From: Chromatiales bacterium
GTDB taxonomy: Bacteria > Pseudomonadota > Gammaproteobacteria > Steroidobacterales > GCA-2729495
Assembly: GCA_016789885.1 (NCBI GenBank)
Contig: JAEUPZ010000032.1
Span: 62,001-126,000, forward strand
DNA length: 64,000 bases
Reading direction: 5' to 3'
Below are positions 54,261-60,714 of the stretch, in pieces. The notes under the pieces are model-generated. The model worked only from the letters and a program-made list of their open reading frames with translations, did not search any database and was not told the DNA's origin. Within the stretch, counting starts at the first letter, position 1. Every line of letters begins with the position of its first letter. The translations under genes were made by a program, and so were the position numbers.

Positions 54261-54477
54261 CGAAGATCGTGCCGTGCTTCTTGACCGTTACGGAGCCGCC
54301 ACTCGCCAGCGTTCCCTTTTTCGGGTGCTGCGCGTGTTCAAAAGTGACCGCGTACTCCGGCGTTACCGGCTGCCCCGGAAAGGCGAGCGTCACGACCTTG
54401 TCGTAGGTGACGACTTCGCCGGCGACCTCATGTTCGGTGCCGTTGATTACGATGACGAACTCTTTGTCTCGACTCAT
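54235..54477 (-). CDS. Multiubiquitin-family (ubiquitin-like) protein
   Basis: An 80-residue beta-grasp protein: FVIVINGTEHEV (strand 1), VVTYDKVVTLAF (helix region), EYAVTFEHAQHPKKGTLASGGSVTVKKHGTIFDVTPTNRS. The strand pattern and the ending ...GxxFDVTPTNRS fit the bacterial multiubiquitin domain (PF14452) as I know it. There is one domain copy and the C-terminus is NRS, not the di-glycine of ubiquitin. First gene of the three-gene cassette; its strong AGGAGG site is at 54486-54491. Confidence 0.78.
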   Translation of the reverse strand: MSRDKEFVIVINGTEHEVAGEVVTYDKVVTLAFPGQPVTPEYAVTFEHAQHPKKGTLASGGSVTVKKHGTIFDVTPTNRS

Positions 54478-54485
54478 GCCAGGAA

Positions 54486-54491
54486 CCTCCT
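54486..54491 (-). promoter_or_regulatory. Strong ribosome-binding site of the ubiquitin-like gene
   Basis: AGGAGG on the minus strand, 8 bases before the ATG at 54477. It fixes that start and suggests high translation of the Ubl relative to the two overlapping downstream genes. Confidence 0.8.
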
Positions 54492-54571
54492 GTCGCTATT
54501 CGGGTCCGCCGCCCGGCGCGCCCTGCACCTAAGAATACCGGTGCCGTCGAGAACATCAACGGAACGCTCAG

Positions 54572-54609
54572 TACCATTTGGGTATTGTGAGTAACCTATG
54601 GTACGGTAC
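54572..54609. promoter_or_regulatory. Inverted-repeat operator between the Ubl cassette and the XRE gene
   Basis: TACCAT (54572) and ATGGTA (54598) form an inverted repeat with a 20-base centre, and GTACGGTAC at 54601-54609 is a second near palindrome. They lie in the divergent spacer and could bind the neighbouring XRE regulator. No clear -10/-35 boxes were assigned. Confidence 0.45.
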
Positions 54610-54652
54610 AGACCATCAGTTCTCGTGGGTGCCCGGAAGGGTGCCGTCGCCG

Positions 54653-55018
54653 ATGACGATGAAGAAATCCACCGGTACACTTCTCACCGATGACGCATCA
54701 ACCGAGCGGGAGATACGGCAGGCCATCGGCGCGCGGATCGCTGAGCTTCGCAGGAAGCGAAAGCTCAGCGCGCGCCTGGTCGGTGAGAAGCTGGGGATCT
54801 CCCGGGAAGCGGTTACGCACATTGAGAACGGACGGAACAACATCACAGCGTTGTCGTTATGGAAGTTGGCAACGCTCTTCCACTGCAACATCCAAGACTT
54901 TTTTCCTGACGTTCCCGATGGCTTCGGGCTCACAAAGGTTGATACCGACAAGATCGCCCAAGAGGGCGGTCAGAAAGCAGCCAATTGGGCGAAGAGCCTT
55001 TTTGGCGGCAAGTCGTAG
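54653..55018 (+). CDS. XRE-family HTH transcriptional regulator
   Basis: A 121-residue regulator with HTH_3 domain at about 24-80: IRQAIGARIAELRRKRKLSARLVGEKLGISREAVTHIENGRNNITALSLWKLATLF. The C-terminal extension has no known domain. ATG 54653 (MTMKKS) is preferred because of the upstream GGAAGGG; the open frame from TTG 54578 would add 25 unconserved residues. It precedes an ImmA-type protease gene by 6 bases and is divergent from the Ubl cassette, so it may control the cassette and its own operon. Confidence 0.87.
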   Translation: MTMKKSTGTLLTDDASTEREIRQAIGARIAELRRKRKLSARLVGEKLGISREAVTHIENGRNNITALSLWKLATLFHCNIQDFFPDVPDGFGLTKVDTDKIAQEGGQKAANWAKSLFGGKS

Positions 55019-55024
55019 AACACT

Positions 55025-55525
55025 ATGCTGATAGAAAAGATTGAACAGGAAGCTGAGCGCGTGCTCAGCGAACTTGGGATCACCAAGGTTCCGACCCCCG
55101 TTGAAGATATCGCGCTACGACTGGGCATGCGGATAAGCCGTGCGCCGAGTAGCGACTTCTCTGGGCTGCTACTGCGCAAGGATGGGAAAGCCCTCATCGG
55201 CGTAAACAGCCAGGAGCCTCTCGTTCGTCAGCGCTTCACTATTGCGCACGAAATTGGCCATTTTCTGCTTCATCCGCAGCAGGACGCATTCGTGGATTTT
55301 AGGAAGTCCCGGAATGCGGACGAAGCGCGGCCGCCGCGCGAGCGTCAGGCCGACATGTTTGCCGCTGCGCTTTTGATGCCCAGGGGGCCGCTACTTTTAG
55401 ATTTTCGGAAGCTCGCGAAAGATGGCGACACAAGTCGTGTCATTCCCGTCCTCGCTACGAAATACTCGGTTAGCGCTGAGGCGATGCGCTTCAGATTGAT
55501 TAACCTGAACTCTCTTGTGCGCTAG
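55025..55525 (+). CDS. ImmA/IrrE-family metallopeptidase
   Basis: A 166-residue protein with the zinc protease motif HEIGH (FTIAHEIGHFLLHP) and the later ERQADMFAAALLMP, the ImmA/IrrE (COG2856) signature. In ICEBs1-like elements, ImmA cleaves the neighbouring ImmR XRE repressor to derepress the element after DNA damage. The XRE gene directly upstream makes this pairing likely here. Could release the Ubl cassette or other element genes. Confidence 0.9.
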   Translation: MLIEKIEQEAERVLSELGITKVPTPVEDIALRLGMRISRAPSSDFSGLLLRKDGKALIGVNSQEPLVRQRFTIAHEIGHFLLHPQQDAFVDFRKSRNADEARPPRERQADMFAAALLMPRGPLLLDFRKLAKDGDTSRVIPVLATKYSVSAEAMRFRLINLNSLVR

Positions 55526-55532
55526 GTGGCTT

Positions 55533-55835
55533 CTAACGACCTGCCACATCGACGGGCCTGACCTTTCTCTGGCAAACATTGGGATCTGGGGCGCGGCGCA
55601 TTTCGCCGGCATGGCATGCAGCTCGTCGCGCAGTCAGCCACTGTTCGACTTCGGCGAGATCCCACACCACGCATTTTGAAGTCAAATAGAATCGCCGTGG
55701 AAACTCGCCGCGGCGTTCCATCTCGTAGATGGTGGTATCCGCGAGCGGAACAATCTTCCGCAGCTCGCGGCGACGCACAGCACGCTGGCAGATCCCGCCT
55801 CCGTTTGCAGCCGGAACCGACGTTGAAGAACTCAC
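55533..55835 (-). CDS. AlpA-like helix-turn-helix regulator
   Basis: A 100-residue protein with an AlpA/MerR-like winged HTH: RKIVPLADTTIYEMERRGEFPRRFYLTSKCVVWDLAEVEQWLTARR (about 27-71). The GTG at 55835 has GGAAGGG 8 bases before and overlaps the upstream AlpA-like gene by 4 bases. AlpA-type proteins often activate int or act as excisionase-like factors. The longer open frame upstream is a shadow of the other gene. Confidence 0.72.
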   Translation of the reverse strand: MSSSTSVPAANGGGICQRAVRRRELRKIVPLADTTIYEMERRGEFPRRFYLTSKCVVWDLAEVEQWLTARRAACHAGEMRRAPDPNVCQRKVRPVDVAGR

Positions 55836-56251
55836 AGTTGTTCCCTTCCACTGGAATGGCAACGCCGATATTCGTCGAGTGACGTGCGGTTCGGCCGGAC
55901 CTGAAGCGGCAGGCATATCTGCTTGGGTCTCGTGTGGTGACGATGCCGTGTGGTGCGCGGTCGATCTGCTTCGATCGCCATGTTCTGCGTCAGCCAGTCG
56001 AGCACGTCGGCCCGATGCCAGCCCACCGGCTTTCCACAGTGCGTGCGCTGCTTCGGGAATCGCCCGAGGACTGCGAGGCCGAGCAGCAGCCAGCGCGGGC
56101 GACGGGTCAGGCGCGAAATCTCGCTCGCGCTCAGTAGCGCGCGCAGGTCCGGGAGCGGTTCGTTGACCCACCGAGGCAGGCGAAGGTCCTGCGACGTTCG
56201 AATGATCGGCGGTGCGACAGGGGAGCTTTCATTTGTAGAACGGGTATCCAT
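55832..56251 (-). CDS. AlpA-like HTH protein (second copy)
   Basis: A 139-residue protein with a similar DNA-binding pattern around LLSASEISRLTRRPRWLLLGLAVLGRFPKQRTHCGKPVGWHRADVLDWLTQNM (about 40-92): HTH, then a turn and VGWHRADVLDWL. The C-terminal 45 residues are rich in Arg and His and look unconserved. Overlaps the following AlpA-like gene. Together a probable two-gene regulator/excisionase operon. Divergence from the first copy is substantial. Confidence 0.65.
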   Translation of the reverse strand: MDTRSTNESSPVAPPIIRTSQDLRLPRWVNEPLPDLRALLSASEISRLTRRPRWLLLGLAVLGRFPKQRTHCGKPVGWHRADVLDWLTQNMAIEADRPRTTRHRHHTRPKQICLPLQVRPNRTSLDEYRRCHSSGREQL

Positions 56252-56417
56252 GCTCTTGCCTCATCTACGTGACGTGATGGGGTCAAGAATGCGGAGGCGA
56301 GTCGCGAAAAGCAGCGCAGGGATTCAGGGAAGAGATGGATCAAACGCTGCCCGAGTCGACTGCGCGATCAAGGGTCGTTCAAGGTTTTCCGGTGAAGTAC
56401 CTGAGAAACTCTTCCAC

Positions 56418-57350
56418 TCACGGTCGAGGACGCGCGGCGAGAAATGCCGTGAGCTGCTCGTAGTCGGCAGCACGCTTCGCTGCAGATCGCTGGCCCAGAT
56501 TCGCTAGCTTGCGACGCACGCCGGGCAGGTCGGCCGCATGCGGCAGTTCGATGAGACGGAAGTCCGGCGCTTCTCGCTCGATGGATTCGAGGAACGCTCG
56601 CGAGGGAACATCGAGAAGTTCGGCGATGCGCTGGAGGAGTCGTGCCCGCACATCGAGTAGCGCCTCGGCGGTTACCGGTTCTGCCGTCATGCCCGCGAAA
56701 TGCGCATTGAATATCTGGTCGAAATCGCGAGGCGCCTGCGGCGACAGCATTTCCGCAGCAGGCTTTGAGCTGCAGGTGAGGTACACGAGGAACGTTCGCC
56801 ACAGGCGTTCATCGAGCCGCCCTCCATCGAGAAGCGGCTGCAGGTCGAAGAGATCGCGGGGATGCTGGCGCGATAGTGCGGCGGAGAGCTTTCCCGCATA
56901 GAGATCCGCGAAGTCGAGCACCTGCATCTCGGCGAATCCGAAGTTATGCTCGACACCAGGGCGTACGCGCATGGTCCGAACCGGATGGACAGTGCCGCGC
57001 ATCACCGGCGTCGTCTCGATCTGCACGCGCGCGCGGTTGCGGCTTGCGATCAGGCGATGGACGCCCGTCGCTTTGGTACCGCTGGTCTGTACCTGCAGTC
57101 GCAACGGTCCGGTGCGCAGTCGCTCACCCATGGCTTCCAGCGCTGCGGAGATATCGCGCACATCGCTTTCGAAATCGCCAACGGGCAGCCAGGTCAGATC
57201 GATATCGACGGAGAGGCGCGGGAGGTCGTGCTCGAAGAGGTTGATCGCCGTGCCGCCCTTCAGCGCAAAGCGCTTCTCCTCCGCCAGCGTCGGCAGAATC
57301 TCGACCAGCAGCTTCACGCGCTCGGCGTAGCGGTTATCCCAGTTGTTCAT
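56418..57350 (-). CDS. abiEii: AbiEii/AbiGii-family nucleotidyltransferase toxin
   Basis: A 310-residue predicted toxin of the type IV AbiE system. Nucleotidyltransferase motif: FALKGGTAINLFEHDLPRLSVDIDLTW (about 28-54), GG and DxD motif; further VQIETTPVMRGTVHPV and ADLYAGKLSAALSRQHPRDLFDLQPLL, the AbiEii C-terminal signature. Family members modify GTP or tRNA and arrest growth until the antitoxin AbiEi relieves expression. Overlaps abiEi by 17 bases. Confidence 0.9.
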   Translation of the reverse strand: MNNWDNRYAERVKLLVEILPTLAEEKRFALKGGTAINLFEHDLPRLSVDIDLTWLPVGDFESDVRDISAALEAMGERLRTGPLRLQVQTSGTKATGVHRLIASRNRARVQIETTPVMRGTVHPVRTMRVRPGVEHNFGFAEMQVLDFADLYAGKLSAALSRQHPRDLFDLQPLLDGGRLDERLWRTFLVYLTCSSKPAAEMLSPQAPRDFDQIFNAHFAGMTAEPVTAEALLDVRARLLQRIAELLDVPSRAFLESIEREAPDFRLIELPHAADLPGVRRKLANLGQRSAAKRAADYEQLTAFLAARPRP

Positions 57351-58155
57351 CGAGATCCGCGGGCAGCGTTATCTGATACTTGGCGTTCAGCTTGCCGCCT
57401 GGGACGAGGACGCGCTTGCCGTTGCCGAGATTCACGTTCTGCAAGCGCACGTGTGCCAGCCATGCGTGACGATGCCGGTCTGCAAGGGCGAGGAACAGCC
57501 GCTTTGCCTTGACGCTGTCGCAATGCTCCAGCAATGCGCTGACGAGCTGCGGCCGGAGCGTGGCGAGTCCCTGCATCAGGGCATTGGCTTCGTGCACGAG
57601 CGCGCTGTCTGGTGTCTCGTCGCACAGTTCCAGTATTGCCCGCTCGGGAGTGGAGAACACGACGCCGGCCGCGTTGGTGTCGTCGGTCGCGCGTTCGAGC
57701 CCCCGTGCATTCAGGGTGCCGTCGGGCGTGTCGGTGCCGAAGGAGAGCGCCGGCCAGTCGAACGGCCCTTTGCCGCATGCCTGCACGCGCTCGCGGAGCG
57801 GGAGCTTCCCTGCCCAGGCTGGCAGCTTCGCCGGGCCATACAGGGTCAGGGTCGCGGACTCGCCAAGGCGCAGGTAGTGCTCATGGCCCTGGCGGGCCAG
57901 CGCATATCGGCCGCCGACGTGCAGGGGCAGCTGCTCCAGGCGCTGCAGGGCTCTCAGGAGCCCCTCCCAGGTCGGTTTGCCGCCTTTGCGGAGGTAGACT
58001 CCACGCGTAGGCGACTGCAGCCAGCCGCTCGCCATGTAGCGGGCGACGAGGTTGCTGGGGTATCCATGGGCGCGCAGCCACCGGCTGGAGACCAGGGTCG
58101 TATCCCCGAGGGTCTCCAGGAGCCGGTTTAGCTTTTCGTTCTTTGAGTCACCCAT
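57334..58155 (-). CDS. abiEi: AbiEi-family antitoxin, transcriptional autoregulator
   Basis: A 273-residue protein: N-terminal winged HTH (EKLNRLLETLGDTTLVSSRWLRAHGYPSNLVARYMASGWL, about 9-48) and a long C-terminal domain (SFGTDTPDGTLNARGLERATD ... AKYQITLPADLDEQLG). AbiEi binds inverted repeats in its promoter and represses abiE; the repeats are seen upstream. ATG 58155 lies inside the first repeat; an upstream ATG at 58191 was not chosen because the extra residues break the HTH start. Confidence 0.88.
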   Translation of the reverse strand: MGDSKNEKLNRLLETLGDTTLVSSRWLRAHGYPSNLVARYMASGWLQSPTRGVYLRKGGKPTWEGLLRALQRLEQLPLHVGGRYALARQGHEHYLRLGESATLTLYGPAKLPAWAGKLPLRERVQACGKGPFDWPALSFGTDTPDGTLNARGLERATDDTNAAGVVFSTPERAILELCDETPDSALVHEANALMQGLATLRPQLVSALLEHCDSVKAKRLFLALADRHRHAWLAHVRLQNVNLGNGKRVLVPGGKLNAKYQITLPADLDEQLG

Positions 58156-58234
58156 GGTGACTAAAATAGGCATTCCGTAAACCATTGACAAGTCGAGGTT
58201 TATGGAATGTGATTTATAGTCACTATCAGTGACT
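58146..58234. promoter_or_regulatory. Three inverted repeats, candidate AbiEi operators
   Basis: AGTCACC-CAT-GGTGACT at 58146-58162; CATTCCGTAAACC (58171) with GGTTTATGGAATG (58197), 12 of 13 positions matching in inverted orientation; and AGTCACT-ATC-AGTGACT at 58218-58234. The outer two share the AGTCAC(C/T) arm. They cover the abiEi start and its promoter region and extend toward the divergent 58267 gene. Confidence 0.7.
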
Positions 58235-58266
58235 ATTTCGTGCGGTAACCGACCCGGGAGGCAGGC

Positions 58267-58539
58267 ATGGCGCAGATTCATCCCGCCCTGGGCGCATCGG
58301 CCCGGATGACCTGGAAAGTCGTGTCTTTCCCGCTGATTGCCGGCCTGCTGCTGCTGAAGCCGATCGTGGACGCCCTCTGCGCCTTTGTGCTGGTTTTCGG
58401 TCTGGTGGCGGCTGTTGCCTTCGAGCTGTCGGCCGTGGGTCCGCGGTTTCCGTTCCTGCAGGTTGCCGCGATGGCGCTGGGCTTCGGCCTGTTTGCCGCC
58501 CTGTACCACCTCGTCCTGATGATTCTGGTCAGGGATTAG
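58267..58539 (+). CDS. Small membrane protein of integrative element, unknown function
   Basis: A 90-residue protein with two or three hydrophobic segments (VVSFPLIAGLLLLKPIVDALCAFVLVFGLVAAVAFEL and LQVAAMALGFGLFAALYHLVLMILV). GGGAGG lies 6 bases before the ATG. Divergent from abiEi and overlapping the 3' end of the FlhC-like gene by 11 bases. No family recognised. Confidence 0.65.
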   Translation: MAQIHPALGASARMTWKVVSFPLIAGLLLLKPIVDALCAFVLVFGLVAAVAFELSAVGPRFPFLQVAAMALGFGLFAALYHLVLMILVRD

Positions 58540-59077
58540 CAGAGCGTCTACCGCGGCAACCCGAACAGACTTCGCGTCGCCGCGCCCACTTGTCGATCAG
58601 CATGGCGCTCTGGCAGTGGAGGCATCGAAACAGCTCGATGTCCTCTGAACTCGCCGCGCCCCGCGCCAGCAGCGCGGCCTGGTCGAACTCCATGTCCGCG
58701 GTTGGCTCCCACTCGCGGAAGATTTCGAAGGCTGTGCACAGCCGCTCGCCGTTCTCCAGCCCCGGCTGAAGGTCCCATGACTTGCCATGCGGCATGAAGC
58801 GTTGGCACAGCGCCTGATGAATGCTGATGAAGACGGTCGCGTGACTCAGGCGCACGGAGGAGCGGAAGAACGGTTGAAAGGAAGTCGGTGCCGGTCCGCG
58901 GAATCCGTCGCCGGCATCGGGGAGCCAGCGACGCTTGAGGGTGATGAGCCGATCAGGTGTGAGCCCGCTCCAATCGCAGGCGGTCTGCGCACGGGCGCCG
59001 TGCGACAAGAGCCGCAGACCCAGTTGAATCCTCCGGTAGTAGCGGTCGAACCGCGCGTCGCCGCTGGTGGTGTCCAT
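58529..59077 (-). CDS. FlhC-like transcriptional activator
   Basis: A 182-residue protein resembling FlhC: RYYRRIQLGLRLLSHGARAQTACDWSGLTPDRLITLKRRWLP (N-terminal helix and HTH-like part) and a C-terminal zinc site CLHCQSAMLIDKWARRREVCSGC. FlhC-type proteins pair with FlhD and, in the SXT and ICEclc elements, with SetCD/BisDC to switch on transfer genes. Divergent from the FlhD-like gene about 75 bases away. No flagellar genes are in view, so element control is more likely. Confidence 0.72.
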   Translation of the reverse strand: MDTTSGDARFDRYYRRIQLGLRLLSHGARAQTACDWSGLTPDRLITLKRRWLPDAGDGFRGPAPTSFQPFFRSSVRLSHATVFISIHQALCQRFMPHGKSWDLQPGLENGERLCTAFEIFREWEPTADMEFDQAALLARGAASSEDIELFRCLHCQSAMLIDKWARRREVCSGCRGRRSANP

Positions 59078-59152
59078 AGGTCAACCTGCTGAAGTTTCTG
59101 CCACAAATGCCCCAGAAACCTGAGGGCGTTTCCGCCGTGACGGCTCCCAACA

Positions 59153-59899
59153 ATGCCATTTTGTGTGGGAGATCTGGCGACGGTGCGCACGAAAGATTCT
59201 GGGGACGGAGAGGGGGCGGATGGTCAGCAGCTCTCGCAAAACAAATGGAAGGGCGCCCGGTCGATCGGCCTGGCCCATCAACTGAACCAGCAGTTCATCG
59301 AACTCTGTTGGGAGCTTTCGCTCGACGGCGCGACGGGACATCCGTTCCCTGTCGTCGGATCGTACCGGGAACTCTGGCGCCACCTCGATCCGGTCGCGCG
59401 ACAACGCCTGTCGCTCTTTCCGTTCGTGATCGTCGACCTGAGGTTTGGAGACGTAGCGTGGTGGCGAATGGCCGTCGGCAACGGCGCGCATGCGCGCAGC
59501 CACAGCGACGGCGCGGCGCCCACGACCCGCTGGGACTGGCTCGCTCTTGAGACCCTGATGTTTGGCTGGCAAGTGGCCCGCGAGGATCGCAGCGTGGCTT
59601 CGATGATCTTCGCGATGCCGCCGTCCGTGGCCGATTGCATCGCCACCCTGACGATGCAGCAGGTACGCACACTCGCCGTCGAGAGCGCGAAATCCCTGCG
59701 CCTGCGCTGGGACAATCACCCGCGCCTGTGGCGCGATCTCCTGCTGGCAGCGCGCGAGCCGGACGACGCCGCATTGGAGGCGCTCCGACGCGAAGCGAAG
59801 CTGCATTTCTGCGGAGAGCTGATCCATGCCCAGCCTGCCGGTGGCGCCCCCATCTCGTTGATTTCTGGGACTAGGATGGACGCTGCGCAGGAGGAATGA
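59153..59899 (+). CDS. FlhD-like protein with extended N-terminus
   Basis: A 248-residue protein. Residues about 130-205 match the FlhD pattern (ETLMFGWQVAREDRSVASMIFAMPPSVADCIATLTMQQVRTLAVESAKSLRLRWDNHPRLW): helix, then a LTxxQxxxLA segment and an RW...H..LW ending, by recollection of FlhD. The first 125 residues are of unknown type and contain YRELWRHLDPVARQRLSLFPF. It probably forms a hetero-oligomer with the FlhC-like protein. A GAAACCC/GGGTTTC hairpin lies after its stop. Confidence 0.6.
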   Translation: MPFCVGDLATVRTKDSGDGEGADGQQLSQNKWKGARSIGLAHQLNQQFIELCWELSLDGATGHPFPVVGSYRELWRHLDPVARQRLSLFPFVIVDLRFGDVAWWRMAVGNGAHARSHSDGAAPTTRWDWLALETLMFGWQVAREDRSVASMIFAMPPSVADCIATLTMQQVRTLAVESAKSLRLRWDNHPRLWRDLLLAAREPDDAALEALRREAKLHFCGELIHAQPAGGAPISLISGTRMDAAQEE

Positions 59900-60027
59900 C
59901 AATACAGCTCCTGGCCGAAACCCACGGTTTAGCGGGGTTTCTGGTGGATTTCCCCGGAAACCTGTACTGCTTTGCCGCTCGACGCGCGTGATTCGATGAC
60001 ATCCCCAGGGGACGGAGGGGATGACTC

Positions 60028-60336
60028 GTGGAACAGCGCACCCAGTCTTGCCGAGGCAACGACCTGATCGTCCGCCTCGCCGCCACGGCGGCACTCCTCG
60101 CGCCTGGCGCGGCCTTCGCGCAGGCATCTCCGTTCGATACGGGAGCCAATTCACTGGTGACGTTTGCACTGACGATCGCGACGCCCGTCGCGGTGCTGAT
60201 CGTCATCGCGCTGGCCATCGCTGCCGCCGTCGGCCGGATCTCCTGGGGCTGGGTCATCGGTGCGCTGATCGGCATCGCGGCGATCTTCGGTGCGCCGCAG
60301 ATCGTGGCCTGGATTCGGACCTTGTTCGGCGTGTAG
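60028..60336 (+). CDS. virB2: VirB2/TrbC-like conjugal pilin
   Basis: A 102-residue protein with a signal peptide (VRLAATAALLAPGAAFAQ) and two hydrophobic helices (LVTFALTIATPVAVLIVIALAIAAAVG and WGWVIGALIGIAAIFGAPQIVAWI), the pilin pattern of VirB2/TrbC. GTG start with GGAGGGG upstream. First of the virB2-B3-B4-B5 run. Confidence 0.88.
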   Translation: MEQRTQSCRGNDLIVRLAATAALLAPGAAFAQASPFDTGANSLVTFALTIATPVAVLIVIALAIAAAVGRISWGWVIGALIGIAAIFGAPQIVAWIRTLFGV

Positions 60337-60348
60337 GGGGCATCGGCC

Positions 60349-60714
60349 GTGGAACCGCGCAATGCCGGGGTCACAGCCGATCCGCTCTTCGTCGGGGTGA
60401 CGCGCCCGCCGATGCGCTTCGGCGTGACTTACGCGGCGCTGCTGCTGAATGCCGCCTTCACGATGGAGGTGTTCCTCCTGACGAAGAACCTGCTGGTGCT
60501 GCTGATGATGCTGCCGGTCCACGGCATCTGCATGCTGCTGTGCGCGCGGGACGCCCGCTACTTTGACCTCCTGCTGATGTGGGCTAAGACGCGACTTCTC
60601 GCGTACTTCAGCAGCATCCGATTCTGGAAAGGAGCTAGCTACAGCCCATTGCTGCTCGACCTTCCAGACAGGCACGGTCGGCGCAAGGCCATCGCGACGG
60701 TGCGGCTCTCATGA
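60349..60714 (+). CDS. virB3: VirB3-like T4SS membrane protein
   Basis: A 121-residue protein starting at GTG with LFVGVTRPPMRFGVTYAALLLNAAFTMEVFLL and a second helix VLLMMLPVHGICMLLC, ending in ARDARYFDLLLMWAKTR. This matches VirB3/TrbD, which sits with VirB4 at the inner membrane. The stop overlaps the virB4 start by 4 bases. Confidence 0.88.
   Translation: MEPRNAGVTADPLFVGVTRPPMRFGVTYAALLLNAAFTMEVFLLTKNLLVLLMMLPVHGICMLLCARDARYFDLLLMWAKTRLLAYFSSIRFWKGASYSPLLLDLPDRHGRRKAIATVRLS

Noticed and set aside
54578..54652. TTG start extension of the XRE regulator
   Set aside because: The first 25 residues are unlike XRE proteins and cross the inverted repeats; ATG 54653 has a better upstream site.
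59917..59941. GAAACCC/GGGTTTC hairpin after the FlhD-like gene
   Set aside because: Stem is only 7 bp and no T tract follows, so it is not a convincing terminator.
59081..60169. Minus frame across the FlhD-like gene and the virB2 start
   Set aside because: Basic low-complexity translation with no motif; plus-strand genes are supported by FlhD- and VirB2-like patterns.
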